Shown: positions 1 to 7,775, counted from the stretch's first letter. The stretch is 44,151 nt of DNA from JANNFX01 sp031380225 (GCA_031380225.1 JANNFX010000119.1:1-44151), one strand, 5' to 3'. Made by a program: numbers and translations. Notes: generated by a model not told the origin, from the letters alone.

Positions 1-200
1 TGATCTTTGCTGGAACGCGCGGCTATCTCGATGGCCTGCCGGTCTCGGCCGTTGGCAAGTTCGAGCAGAGCCTGCTGTCGGGACTGCGCGATGAGAAGAC
101 CATGCTGGCCTCGATTGCAGCAGAGAAGGCCATGACGCCGGACGTCGAAAAGTCGATGGCTGGTTTCCTAGACAAGTTCACCAAGAGCTTCGCCGCCTAA
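1..200 (+). CDS. atpA: ATP synthase F1 subunit alpha (3' end only)
   Basis: The reading frame is open from base 3 to the TAA at 198-200 and encodes the last 65 residues. They resemble the C-terminal helical domain of F1 alpha, with a segment reading IFAGTRGYLDGLP and the usual end in FLDKFTKSFAA. The subunit forms the non-catalytic nucleotide-binding part of the alpha3beta3 ring at the cytoplasmic face of the membrane. The start lies outside the window. atpG, atpD and atpC follow on the same strand, which supports the identification. Confidence 0.95.
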   Translation, partial: IFAGTRGYLDGLPVSAVGKFEQSLLSGLRDEKTMLASIAAEKAMTPDVEKSMAGFLDKFTKSFAA

Positions 201-208
201 TTTAGACT

Positions 209-244
209 CGACTGAGCCGGTCGCGTGAAACGCGGAGGCGAAGG
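209..244 (+). repeat. Copy of the ~35-nt atp-region repeat
   Basis: This copy begins CGACTGAGCCGGTCGCG and ends CGCGGAGGCGAAGG. It closely matches the four copies at 3365-3536 upstream of atpC. It fills most of the atpA-atpG gap, and its 3' end (GGAGGCGAAGG) is a Shine-Dalgarno-like sequence just before an ATG at 248. No transposase is associated with it. Confidence 0.75.
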
Positions 245-247
245 ACA

Positions 248-280
248 ATGAAGATGGGAACGCTCGGATGCCGAGTTTAA
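248..280 (+). other. Possible 10-codon upstream ORF overlapping the atpG start
   Basis: An ATG at 248 lies 3-10 nt after the purine-rich end of the repeat. It reads MKMGTLGCRV and stops with TAA at 278-280, so it overlaps the first 13 nt of atpG in another frame. It could couple ribosomes into atpG or could be chance. Nothing proves that it is translated. Confidence 0.3.
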
Positions 281-1152
281 AAGATCTCCGAAACCGCATC
301 GCCTCCGTTAAGGCGACGCGCAAGATCACCAAGGCCATGCAGATGGTTTCGGCTGCCAAGCTGCGCCGGGCACAGGAAGCAGCCCAAGCAGCACGTCCCT
401 ATGCTCAGCGTATGGATGCGATGCTTGTCAATCTCGGCAGTCGAGCCAACAAAGAAGGTGCCTCGCCACTGCTGGTTGGGAACGGCAAGGACCAGACCCA
501 CCTGTTGGTCGTGATGACGGCCGAACGCGGACTGTGCGGTGGTTTCAATTCGAACATTGCCAAGTTGGCGCGAGCCGACGCGAACAAGTTGATCGCTGCC
601 GGCAAGACAGTTAAAATCATGACCGTTGGCCGCAAAGGCGCTGACAACCTGCGCCGCGACTACGCAAAGAACATCATCGAGCGCGTCGACCTCGCGAAGG
701 TTGCTAAGTACAGCCACGCGGAGTCGATCGGCAACAAGATGCTGGCCATGTTCAATGCCGGCGATTTCGACGTCGCAACGCTGTACTTCTCGGAGTTCAA
801 GTCGGTCATCGCCCAGAAGCCGACCGCGCTGCAGTTGATCCCAGCCAAGTTGCCGGAAGCGGCAGCAGCGGGCACGGATGCCAAGGGCGCTGCGCAGGCC
901 AGCTATGAATATGAGCCGGATGAAGACGCCATTCTCGGATCACTGCTGAAACGCAACATCTCGACCCAGGTGTTCCGCGGAATGCTTGAAAACGCTGCCT
1001 CCGAACAGGGCGCCCGCATGAGCGCTATGGACAACGCGACCCGCAACGCCGGTGAAATGATCAACAAGCTGACCATCAAATACAACCGTCAGCGTCAGGC
1101 CAATATCACTAGAGAACTCATCGAAATCATCTCGGGCGCAGAAGCGCTGTAG
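268..1152 (+). CDS. atpG: ATP synthase F1 subunit gamma
   Basis: This is the central rotor shaft of F1 ATP synthase, which couples proton flow through Fo to ATP synthesis. The 294-residue length is normal. The N-terminal helix (MPSLKDLRNRIASVKATRKI) and the C-terminal helix (around residues 255-290, with MSAMDNATRNAGEMI) are the two strands of the conserved coiled coil. The start at 268 is fixed by the family-typical MPSLKDL beginning. Its own ribosome site is modest (GGGAACG), and the stronger GGAGG upstream belongs to a repeat. It lies between atpA and a small inserted gene before atpD. Confidence 0.97.
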   Translation: MPSLKDLRNRIASVKATRKITKAMQMVSAAKLRRAQEAAQAARPYAQRMDAMLVNLGSRANKEGASPLLVGNGKDQTHLLVVMTAERGLCGGFNSNIAKLARADANKLIAAGKTVKIMTVGRKGADNLRRDYAKNIIERVDLAKVAKYSHAESIGNKMLAMFNAGDFDVATLYFSEFKSVIAQKPTALQLIPAKLPEAAAAGTDAKGAAQASYEYEPDEDAILGSLLKRNISTQVFRGMLENAASEQGARMSAMDNATRNAGEMINKLTIKYNRQRQANITRELIEIISGAEAL

Positions 1153-1163
1153 GCGAATTGTAG

Positions 1164-1194
1164 GTTGGGTTAGCGCGTGAGCGCGTAACCCAAC
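1164..1194. repeat. Palindromic repeat (GTTGGGTTA type) after atpG
   Basis: The 9-nt arms GTTGGGTTA (1164-1172) and TAACCCAAC (1186-1194) flank an inner GCGCGTGAGCGCG that can extend the stem. This looks like a common proteobacterial REP-type palindrome. It lies 12 nt after the atpG stop and may stabilise or attenuate the message between atpG and atpD. No U-run follows, so it is not called a terminator. Confidence 0.7.
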
Positions 1195-1237
1195 AGAAGC
1201 GAGCAAGAAGTTTGTTAGGTCACTAAAGGTTGCTGTC

Positions 1238-1483
1238 ATGACAGAAGAGACTGAAAATCTGGTGCTTGAGCACTTGAAGAGGATCCGGTCTCACGTGGCG
1301 GGCATTGAGGGTGAAATTGGTGAGGTGAAATCAAGGCTGTCGTCGGTTGAAGCAAACATTGGGCAATTGACCGTTTCGATGGGCCACTTCCACGTGATGT
1401 TCGGCTCGCTTCATAAGCGGATGGATCGCGTAGACGAGAGGATCTCCCACATCGAACGGCAATTGGAAGTGCCGTTAGGCTGA
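1238..1483 (+). CDS. Small coiled-coil protein of unknown function
   Basis: An 81-residue, mostly helical protein begins MTEETENLVLEHLKRIRSHV. Leucine, isoleucine and valine recur with heptad-like spacing from about residue 8 to 75 (for example IEGEIGEVKSRLSSVEANIG, then MDRVDERISHIERQL), indicating a coiled coil. There is no signal peptide or membrane segment. Similar short 'hypothetical' coiled-coil proteins starting MTEET are, from memory, common in alphaproteobacteria, often outside the atp operon. Here it sits between atpG and atpD, 86 nt after atpG. A role in ATP synthase assembly cannot be inferred from position alone. The ATG start lacks a strong ribosome site. Confidence 0.7.
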   Translation: MTEETENLVLEHLKRIRSHVAGIEGEIGEVKSRLSSVEANIGQLTVSMGHFHVMFGSLHKRMDRVDERISHIERQLEVPLG

Positions 1484-1600
1484 GGCTTGGATTTTAGAAT
1501 TGGCGAGAGAGCATAGCTCTGGCGCCCAGGCGCATGAAACACTTTGGACGTTGGCCATTTGGTCGTGTCCAACATAGGGTCAGAACGAGGAACTGAAGCA

Positions 1601-3034
1601 ATGGCTAGCAAAGTTGGTAAGATTCGTCAGGTCACAGGCGCCGTCATCGACGTGCAGTTCGACGGCCATCTCCCAGAAATTCTGAACGCGCTCGAGACCA
1701 TGAACGGCAGCAACCGGCTGGTGCTCGAAGTGGCGCAGCATTTGGGTGAAAACACCGTTCGCACCATCGCCATGGACTCGTCCGAAGGCCTGGTCCGCGG
1801 CCAGACCGTCACCGACACTGGCCAACCGATCATGGTTCCAGTCGGAGAAGAATGCCTCGGCCGCATCATCAACGTGATCGGCGAGCCGATCGTTGAAGCT
1901 GGCCCCGTCAAGTCGCCAGGTCTGCGTGCCATCCACCAGCCCGCGCCCTCTTTCGCCGAGCAAGCTTCGGAAGCGCAAATTTTGGTGACCGGCATCAAGG
2001 TCGTTGACTTGTTGGCGCCCTACGCCAAGGGCGGCAAGATCGGCCTGTTCGGCGGCGCCGGCGTCGGTAAGACGGTTTTGATCATGGAATTGATCAACAA
2101 CATCGCCAAGGTACACGGTGGTTACTCGGTGTTTGCGGGCGTCGGCGAGCGCACGCGTGAAGGCAACGACCTTTATCACGAAATGATCGAGTCAAAGGTC
2201 AACGTCGACCCGAAGAAGAACAACGGCTCGACCAAGGGCTCGAAGTGCGCCCTGGTATTCGGCCAGATGAACGAGCCGCCAGGCGCACGTATGCGCGTGG
2301 CATTGACAGGTCTGACGGTTGCAGAAGATTTCCGCGACAAGGGCCAGGACGTGTTGTTCTTCGTCGACAACATTTTCCGCTTCACGCAGGCCGGTTCGGA
2401 AGTGTCGGCGCTGTTGGGCCGTATTCCTTCGGCGGTCGGTTATCAGCCGACGCTCGCCACCGACATGGGCGCTCTGCAGGAACGCATCACGACGACGACC
2501 AAGGGTTCGATCACCTCGGTGCAGGCCATTTACGTTCCGGCCGACGACTTGACCGACCCGGCACCGGCAACTTCGTTCGCGCATTTGGATGCAACCACGA
2601 CGCTGTCACGTTCGATTGCTGAAAAGGGCATTTATCCGGCGGTCGACCCGCTCGATTCGACGTCGCGCATGATGGACCCGCGCATCGTTGGCGAAGAACA
2701 CTACGCCGTCGCCCGTCAGGTCCAGTCGATCTTGCAGAAGTACAAGTCGTTGCAGGACATCATCGCCATTCTCGGCATGGACGAGCTTTCGGAAGACGAC
2801 AAGATCACTGTGGCACGCGCCCGTAAGATTGAACGTTTCATGTCGCAGCCGTTCTCGGTGGCTGAAGTGTTCACTGGCTCACCCGGTAAGCAGGTGCCGC
2901 TCGCCGACACCATCAAGGGCTTCAAGGGCCTCTGCAACGGCGACTACGACCACTTGCCGGAACCGGCGTTCTACATGGTCGGCTCGATCGAAGAAGCTGT
3001 CGCTAAAGCTGAGAAGCTCGCTGAAGCCGCCTAA
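1601..3034 (+). CDS. atpD: ATP synthase F1 subunit beta
   Basis: This is the catalytic subunit of F1, binding ADP, phosphate and ATP. The 477-residue protein has the Walker A loop GGAGVGKTV near residue 150, the catalytic glutamate segment GVGERTREGND, and the Walker B-like DVLFFVDNIFRF, and it ends in KAEKLAEAA. The ATG at 1601 (MASKVGKIRQVTGAVIDV) is chosen over an in-frame ATG at 1544 because it matches the family start and has GAGGAACTGAAGCA just upstream. It is separated from atpG by a 246-bp inserted gene and from atpC by a 92-codon gene and a repeat cluster. Confidence 0.98.
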   Translation: MASKVGKIRQVTGAVIDVQFDGHLPEILNALETMNGSNRLVLEVAQHLGENTVRTIAMDSSEGLVRGQTVTDTGQPIMVPVGEECLGRIINVIGEPIVEAGPVKSPGLRAIHQPAPSFAEQASEAQILVTGIKVVDLLAPYAKGGKIGLFGGAGVGKTVLIMELINNIAKVHGGYSVFAGVGERTREGNDLYHEMIESKVNVDPKKNNGSTKGSKCALVFGQMNEPPGARMRVALTGLTVAEDFRDKGQDVLFFVDNIFRFTQAGSEVSALLGRIPSAVGYQPTLATDMGALQERITTTTKGSITSVQAIYVPADDLTDPAPATSFAHLDATTTLSRSIAEKGIYPAVDPLDSTSRMMDPRIVGEEHYAVARQVQSILQKYKSLQDIIAILGMDELSEDDKITVARARKIERFMSQPFSVAEVFTGSPGKQVPLADTIKGFKGLCNGDYDHLPEPAFYMVGSIEEAVAKAEKLAEAA

Positions 3035-3082
3035 TGCAGGTTGCCAAGACCGGATGCGGTCAAACGTTGAGGAAGGCAGATC

Positions 3083-3361
3083 ATGGCCGCTGACGACGAG
3101 ATTGCGATTGGTATGCCCGAGCACTCGTTCGGCAACTGCTGCGAGGGTTTGAAGGACGCGCTGAGCGGCGAAGACTTCGACCCGCTGTTCGGCGTTGGCG
3201 ACGATGGCGTCTTGTACATGGCTATCGGTCTTGTCGAAGACGACGAAGACGGCCCGGGTATGCTCGATCATCCGGTGTTCTTCTGTCCGTTCTGCGGGGA
3301 AGGGTTGCAAACTCCGGAAGGCGTCACTGCCAAATCCGAAGGCAGCGCCGAGATCAACTAG
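3083..3361 (+). CDS. Small acidic protein with a CPFCG motif, unknown function
   Basis: A 92-residue acidic protein has a GEDFDPLFGVGDDGVLYMAI core and a C-terminal VFFCPFCGEGLQ. CPFCG is a typical zinc-ribbon knuckle. Only one CxxC is present; a CC pair at residues 19-20 (GNCCEG) could supply further ligands or allow dimer-type zinc binding. A good ribosome site (GAGGAAGGCAGATC-ATG) supports translation. It lies 48 nt after atpD and 185 nt before atpC on the same strand, so it is probably in the atp transcript. I do not recognise a named family. Confidence 0.75.
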   Translation: MAADDEIAIGMPEHSFGNCCEGLKDALSGEDFDPLFGVGDDGVLYMAIGLVEDDEDGPGMLDHPVFFCPFCGEGLQTPEGVTAKSEGSAEIN

Positions 3362-3364
3362 CTT

Positions 3365-3448
3365 TACCGTCGCCTTCGCGTTTCACGCGGCTGGCTCCGG
3401 ATCCACTAGCTTACCGTCGCCTCCGCGTTCCACGCGACCGGCTCCGGC
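3365..3448 (-). repeat. Two inverted copies of the ~35-nt atp repeat
   Basis: Copies at 3365-3400 and 3413-3448 read as the reverse complement of the repeat (for example CCTCCGCGTTCCACGCGACC). They face the two direct copies at 3460-3536, so the transcript can fold into a long stem ahead of atpC. Confidence 0.75.
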
Positions 3449-3459
3449 AGGACTTCAAC

Positions 3460-3536
3460 GACTGAACCGGTCGCGCGGAGCGCGGAGGTGAAGTTTAACA
3501 CGACTGAACCGGTCGCGCGGAGCGCGGAGGTGAAGG
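3460..3536 (+). repeat. Two identical direct copies of the ~35-nt atp repeat
   Basis: Identical 35-nt copies lie at 3460-3494 and 3502-3536. Each starts CGACTGAACCGGTCGCGCGG and ends AGCGCGGAGGTGAAG. The second runs directly into the atpC ribosome site (GGTGAAGGAGCAAGTAAG-ATG), so the repeat contributes part of the translation signal. Confidence 0.85.
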
Positions 3537-3546
3537 AGCAAGTAAG

Positions 3547-3945
3547 ATGGCAGGCACATTCAAGTTCGAACTCGTGAGCCCGGAAAAGGTGCTGATGTCG
3601 GCCGATGCCGAGCAAGTCATGCTGCCGGCCACCGAAGGCGATATGACGGTGATGGCGCAGCACGCGCCAGTGGTCGTCAACCTACGTCCCGGCGTTATCG
3701 AGGTTGGTCTGCCGGGTTCGAAGTCGCGGCTTTATGTGAAGTCAGGCATCGCTGAAATCGTTCAAGATCGCGTCACAGTTCTGGCGTCCAGCGCTTTCGA
3801 TACCGCTGATGCGGATGCGGGTTTCATCGCCAATGAACTCAAGTCTGCCGAAGACGCACTCGCCGCCGCAACCGATGACGAAGAAAAGTCATTCGCACTC
3901 CGAGCCGTTGAGCAGTTGAAGTCGCTAAGCGGCAAGGCTGCTTAA
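3547..3945 (+). CDS. atpC: ATP synthase F1 subunit epsilon
   Basis: This subunit joins gamma to the c-ring and can inhibit ATP hydrolysis. The 132-residue protein has the N-terminal beta-sandwich (FKFELVSPEKVLMSADAEQV, then LPATEGDMTVMAQHAPVV). The C-terminal part has the helical hairpin (residues ~88-132, ending QLKSLSGKAA). The ATG at 3547 has AAGGAG about 9 nt upstream. It is the last atp gene here; the next gene is convergent and begins 5 nt past its stop. No terminator hairpin is visible between them. Confidence 0.97.
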   Translation: MAGTFKFELVSPEKVLMSADAEQVMLPATEGDMTVMAQHAPVVVNLRPGVIEVGLPGSKSRLYVKSGIAEIVQDRVTVLASSAFDTADADAGFIANELKSAEDALAAATDDEEKSFALRAVEQLKSLSGKAA

Positions 3946-3950
3946 AGTCA

Positions 3951-4169
3951 CTACGGCCCCGATCTATTCCGCTCATCGAGATCGGTTTTGACTTCGTCCG
4001 CTGACGTCAGCGAGGCGAAGGCCTTCTCGGCAATGACATGTGTCACAAAGAAAATCACTGCAGCCGCGATCATGCCGAGCCAAAAATTCTGCATCGCGAA
4101 CATGGTGCCGAGAGCAAACGCCATGCCTGCAATGTCAATCAACATCCGGGTTCGGTGTGCTTTGCTCAT
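3951..4169 (-). CDS. Small two-helix membrane protein, unknown
   Basis: A 72-residue protein with two hydrophobic segments (about residues 11-27, IAGMAFALGTMFAM, and 29-46, LGMIAAAVIFFVTHVIA) and a charged C-terminus. No family is recognised. Its ATG overlaps the rppH stop by 4 nt (ATGA), so it is probably translated by coupling after rppH. It is convergent with atpC. Confidence 0.65.
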   Translation of the reverse strand: MSKAHRTRMLIDIAGMAFALGTMFAMQNFWLGMIAAAVIFFVTHVIAEKAFASLTSADEVKTDLDERNRSGP

Positions 4170-4708
4170 GAGTTTGCCTGCGATGTACGCTCATAAGAAG
4201 CTATCTTCGGCGCGAACACCGCCGCAACTTGTTCGTATACCGCGCGCTTGAAAGGCACGATCAGCGCCACCGCTTCATCGAGTGATGACCAGCGCCACAT
4301 ATCGAATTCAACTTCGCCATGTTCGGGCGTGATGTTGACTTCGGCGTCGGTGCCATCGAAGCGCATCAGAAACCACTTCTGACGCTGACCGCGATACTTT
4401 CCGCCCCAGACTTTGCCGTGCAGATGTGGCGGCAGGTCATAAGTGAACCAGTCAGGGCTTTCACCGATGATGGTCGCGCTCGCAATTCCGGTTTCTTCGA
4501 ACAGTTCGCGCTTGGCAGCCTGCTCGGGTGTTTCGCCGGGATCGATGCCGCCTTGAGGCATCTGCCACCAACTGCCACCGCCTTCGGGGCTGCCTGTGGC
4601 ATCCGGCCGGCGGCCGATCCAAACCAGTCCGGCTTGATTGACAATCACAAGCCCGACGCACGGCCGGTAAATGAGGCCGCTGGAACTCGCGACAGTTTTG
4701 TCGTTCAT
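4166..4708 (-). CDS. rppH: RNA pyrophosphohydrolase (Nudix)
   Basis: RppH removes pyrophosphate from 5'-triphosphorylated mRNA and so starts RNase E-dependent decay. The 180-residue protein has a complete Nudix box: G53, E59, then R67-E68, E71-E72 and G74 (GGIDPGE ... RELFEETGI). A WQMPQGG segment precedes it, as in RppH/IalA. The start at 4708 (MNDKTVASSSGLIYRPCVGL) is chosen because the 66 codons upstream translate an intergenic palindromic repeat (reading HPGGGQDPE and VPASAGMT) and are not part of the family. It is followed by a coupled small membrane protein. Confidence 0.93.
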   Translation of the reverse strand: MNDKTVASSSGLIYRPCVGLVIVNQAGLVWIGRRPDATGSPEGGGSWWQMPQGGIDPGETPEQAAKRELFEETGIASATIIGESPDWFTYDLPPHLHGKVWGGKYRGQRQKWFLMRFDGTDAEVNITPEHGEVEFDMWRWSSLDEAVALIVPFKRAVYEQVAAVFAPKIASYERTSQANS

Positions 4709-4730
4709 GGCTCGTCGCTCTCTCAAATTT

Positions 4731-4878
4731 GTCATCCCGGCGGAGGCCGGGACCCAGATCAACAACAAGGGGTCATCAGTAAGTTCGACCTTCATAACAA
4801 CGCTTGATGAGAGCTTTGCATTTCGGCACGAGAGCCCTTCAGATAACGGTTCTGGGTCCTGGCCTCCGCCGGGATGAC
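4731..4878. repeat. Large inverted repeat upstream of rppH ('IPAEAG' type)
   Basis: The 28-nt arms at 4731-4758 (GTCATCCCGGCGGAGGCCGG...) and 4851-4878 (...TGGCCTCCGCCGGGATGAC) match at 27 of 28 positions. They enclose 92 nt without a gene. In translation the arms read VIPAEAGTQ or HPGGGQDP, the signature of a widespread proteobacterial intergenic repeat. It lies between the 3-hydroxybutyryl-CoA dehydrogenase stop and the rppH start. Confidence 0.85.
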
Positions 4879-4909
4879 GAACTTTAGAGAGTGGATTAGT
4901 GGTCAAGAA

Positions 4910-5839
4910 CTATCGCGTTGGAACCGGCTTCTCGCCGCGATAGTCATAAAAGCCGCGCTTGGTCTTGCGTCCCAACCATCCCGCCTCGACGTATTTCACC
5001 AGCAAAGGACATGGCCGGTACTTGGAATCGGCCAGACCTTCGTACAGCACCTGCATCACCGACAAGCAGGTATCGAGACCAATAAAGTCGGCGAGTTCCA
5101 ACGGGCCCATCGGATGGTGTGCACCGAGCCGCATCGACTTATCGATGGCGTCAACCGTGCCGACGCCTTCATAGAGCGTATAGACCGCTTCGTTAATCAT
5201 CGGCAGCAGGATTCGATTGACGATGAAGGCCGGGAAGTCTTCCGAAACTGCGGGGATCTTGCCGAGGCTTTCAACGAACTGCCGCGCAATCGCGAACACC
5301 GTGTCTTCGGTGGCAATGCCGCGGATCAGTTCGACCAGTTCCATGCGCGGAACTGGGTTCATGAAATGGATGCCGATAAATTGTTCGGGACGGTCGGTGG
5401 TGGCTGCGAGGCGGGTAATCGAAATTGACGACGTATTGGTGGCGAGCAGGGCCTGCTTTTTCAGCTTGGGACACAGGAACTGGAAGATCTTGCGCTTGGT
5501 CTCTTCGACTTCAGTGGCCGCTTCGATGACTAAATCAGCATTCGCCAAACCTTCCAATGCTGGCGCGGCCTTGATGCGCTTAAGGGCAGCTTTGTGGGCC
5601 GCAGCGGTGATAAAGCCCTTCTCGACCTGGCGTGCCATTTTCTGATCTATTGAGACCATAGCCCCGTCGATGATCTCGCGCTTCAAGTCGTTCAAGGCCA
5701 CATCATAACCGGCCAAGGCGACCACGTGTGCGATGCCGGAGCCCATTTGCCCGGCGCCGACAACGCCGACCAACTTTATGCTCGCTGGCATTTTCAAGTC
5801 CGCTTTTGGCTTAGCGGCAGTTTTTACGTCGGCGTCCAT
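4910..5839 (-). CDS. hbd: 3-hydroxybutyryl-CoA dehydrogenase
   Basis: This enzyme interconverts 3-hydroxybutyryl-CoA and acetoacetyl-CoA with NAD(P). The 309-residue protein begins its Rossmann domain at about residue 20 (VGVVGAGQMGSGIAHVVALA). It contains NTSSISIT and the catalytic-His region HFMNPVPRMELVE, and a C-terminal dimerisation domain with GAHHPMGPLELADFIGLD. The ATG at 5839 has GGAG about 10 nt upstream; an internal Met-17 would give the usual ~290-residue length and remains possible. It follows etfB-etfA with a 36-nt gap. The cluster fits beta-oxidation, PHB turnover or the entry of the ethylmalonyl-CoA pathway. Confidence 0.93.
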   Translation of the reverse strand: MDADVKTAAKPKADLKMPASIKLVGVVGAGQMGSGIAHVVALAGYDVALNDLKREIIDGAMVSIDQKMARQVEKGFITAAAHKAALKRIKAAPALEGLANADLVIEAATEVEETKRKIFQFLCPKLKKQALLATNTSSISITRLAATTDRPEQFIGIHFMNPVPRMELVELIRGIATEDTVFAIARQFVESLGKIPAVSEDFPAFIVNRILLPMINEAVYTLYEGVGTVDAIDKSMRLGAHHPMGPLELADFIGLDTCLSVMQVLYEGLADSKYRPCPLLVKYVEAGWLGRKTKRGFYDYRGEKPVPTR

Positions 5840-5875
5840 GGCAATTGATCTCCGGGCCGCAGTGCGACGGTTACT

Positions 5876-6820
5876 CTAGTGACCAGCTTTTTTGAGTTCG
5901 GCCTCAAGTGCCGGTAGGGCTTCAAACAAATCAGCGACGAGGCCGTAGTCCGCGACCTGGAAGATCGGGGCTTCGGCATCCTTGTTGATGGCGACGATGA
6001 CTTTTGAATCTTTCATACCGGCGAGATGTTGGATGGCGCCGGAAATACCGACCGCCACATAAAGCTCTGGTGCCACGACCTTGCCGGTCTGGCCAACTTG
6101 CCAGTCATTCGGAACGAAACCTGCGTCAACGGCAGCGCGCGACGCGCCCATGGCAGCGCCGAGGCGATCGGCGACCGGCTCGATGTATTTTGCAAAGTTC
6201 TCGCTATTGCCCATGCCGCGCCCGCCCGAGATGACGATGCGTGCTGCGGTCAATTCGGGTCGATCGGACTTGGTCAACTCGGCACCGGTGAACGACGACT
6301 TGCCGTTGGCGCCCGGCGCGGAAATATTCTCAATCGACGCCGCACCGCCATCTGGCGCGGCGGCAAATGTCGCCGTGCGCACAGTGATAATTTTTTTCGG
6401 CTCTTTAGATTGGACGGTTTGGATGGCGTTGCCAGCGTAAATTGGACGTTCGAATGTATCGGCTGCCAACACCTTGGTGATGTCGGAAATCTGCATGACG
6501 TCTAAAAGTGCAGCGATGCGCGGCATGACGTTTTTGCCGGATGCGGTCGCGGGCGCGATGGCGGCGTCATATCCGGCCATCAGCGGCACAATCAGGGCTG
6601 CCATGTCTTCGGCCAGGCCGTTGGCGAGATTTGGCGCATCGGCGACCAAGACTTTCGATACGCCCTTAAGTTTGGCGGCAGCTGCGGCGGCCGGTCCGCA
6701 GTTATGACCGGCGACCAGCACATGCACGTCGCCGCCAATTTGGCAGGCGGCGGTCAGGGCCTTGGCAGTGGCGCCCCCGAGTGCAGCATTGGAGTGCTCG
6801 GCAATCAGTAGAACGGCCAT
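5876..6820 (-). CDS. etfA: Electron transfer flavoprotein subunit alpha
   Basis: EtfA with EtfB carries electrons from acyl-CoA dehydrogenases to ETF:ubiquinone oxidoreductase. In the 314-residue protein the N-terminal domain starts MAVLLIAEHSNAALGGATAK. The C-terminal FAD domain (from ~residue 190) carries VISGGRGMGNSENF, YVAVGISGAIQHLAGM and VAINKDAEAPIFQVADYG, all ETF-alpha signatures. Its ATG directly abuts the etfB stop, with no gap. Confidence 0.97.
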   Translation of the reverse strand: MAVLLIAEHSNAALGGATAKALTAACQIGGDVHVLVAGHNCGPAAAAAAKLKGVSKVLVADAPNLANGLAEDMAALIVPLMAGYDAAIAPATASGKNVMPRIAALLDVMQISDITKVLAADTFERPIYAGNAIQTVQSKEPKKIITVRTATFAAAPDGGAASIENISAPGANGKSSFTGAELTKSDRPELTAARIVISGGRGMGNSENFAKYIEPVADRLGAAMGASRAAVDAGFVPNDWQVGQTGKVVAPELYVAVGISGAIQHLAGMKDSKVIVAINKDAEAPIFQVADYGLVADLFEALPALEAELKKAGH

Positions 6821-7576
6821 TTAGAGCACCCCAGCTTCGGTCTTGAGTTTGTTGACAAGGTCGGCGACGTCAGCGACCATGACGCCAGCCTTGCGGGTGG
6901 CGGGTTCAGTGGTTTTGAGAACAGCCAGACGCGGCGTCATGTCGACGCCGAGGTCCGCCGGCTTTTTCACTTCGAACGGCTTTTTCTTAGCTTTCATGAT
7001 GTTCGGCAGCGACGGATAGCGCGGCTCGTTCAAACGCAAGTCGGTGGTGATGATGGCGGGCAGCGAAAGTTTAATCGTTTCAAGTCCACCATCGACTTCG
7101 CGTGTTACACTGACAGCACCGGCTTCGGGCACAACCTTTGAGGCAAATGTGCCTTGCGGCCAGCCGAGCAGTGCAGCCAGCATTTGGCCGGTTTGATTGC
7201 AGTCATCATCGATGGCTTGTTTGCCGAGGAAGACGAGTTCGGGCGCTTCAGTAGCAACAACCGCCTTTAACAATTTGGCGACTGCTAGGGGCTCGATAAC
7301 GTCCGCTTCAGCGGTTTCGATATGAATGGCCCGGTCGGCGCCAATGGCGAGGGCGGTCTGCAATGTATCTTTGGCTTTTGGCGGTCCGACTGTCACCACG
7401 ATGACTTCGGTGGCGCCGCCCTTTTCCTTGATCCGCACCGCTTCTTCGACTGCGATTTCGTCAAAAGGGTTCATCGACATCTTGACGTTGGCGAACTCAA
7501 TGCCCGTTCCGTCGGCCTTGACGCGGATCTTCACGGCGTAGTCAACGACCCGCTTCACTGCCACGAGAATTTTCAT
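6821..7576 (-). CDS. etfB: Electron transfer flavoprotein subunit beta
   Basis: The AMP-binding partner of EtfA. The 251-residue length is normal. It begins MKILVAVKRVVDYAVKIRVK, has MSMNPFDEIAVEEAVR near residue 35, and LGKQAIDDDCNQTGQMLAALLGWPQGTFAS at about 117-146, the conserved ETF-beta region. It is the first gene of the etfB-etfA-hbd run and is preceded by a 257-nt leader with a possible sigma-70 promoter. Confidence 0.97.
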   Translation of the reverse strand: MKILVAVKRVVDYAVKIRVKADGTGIEFANVKMSMNPFDEIAVEEAVRIKEKGGATEVIVVTVGPPKAKDTLQTALAIGADRAIHIETAEADVIEPLAVAKLLKAVVATEAPELVFLGKQAIDDDCNQTGQMLAALLGWPQGTFASKVVPEAGAVSVTREVDGGLETIKLSLPAIITTDLRLNEPRYPSLPNIMKAKKKPFEVKKPADLGVDMTPRLAVLKTTEPATRKAGVMVADVADLVNKLKTEAGVL

Positions 7577-7746
7577 GCTTCGGACGCTCCTTGACCCAGG
7601 CCTGACCGTTCAGGCGTGAGCCGCCTCGATGTCTTGCGAGATGCGTTCCAACGTCTGCCCTCAGCACGAAGAAAATGTCTGGGATGGCGGCGCCGGAGAC
7701 CGGGGCAAACGTGATCACACAACGCCCGTCTCGCAACTGCGAAATG

Positions 7747-7775
7747 ACCCTAAGGGCGGGAAAAAAGCAAGTCAA
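7747..7775 (-). promoter_or_regulatory. Possible sigma-70 promoter for etfB-etfA-hbd
   Basis: On the minus strand TTGACT (7775-7770) is followed after 17 nt by TAGGGT (7752-7747). The -35 is good and the -10 poor. It would give a leader of about 165 nt. The rest of the 7577-7833 gap shows no gene. Confidence 0.3.

Noticed and set aside
3460..3536. Direct repeats considered as a CRISPR array
   Set aside because: Only two direct copies with a 7-nt spacer, plus inverted copies; the architecture is that of REP-type elements and no cas genes are present.
4709..4906. 66-codon N-terminal extension of rppH
   Set aside because: It translates the inverted repeat (HPGGGQDPE, VPASAGMT), while the family start is MNDKTVASSSGLIYR.
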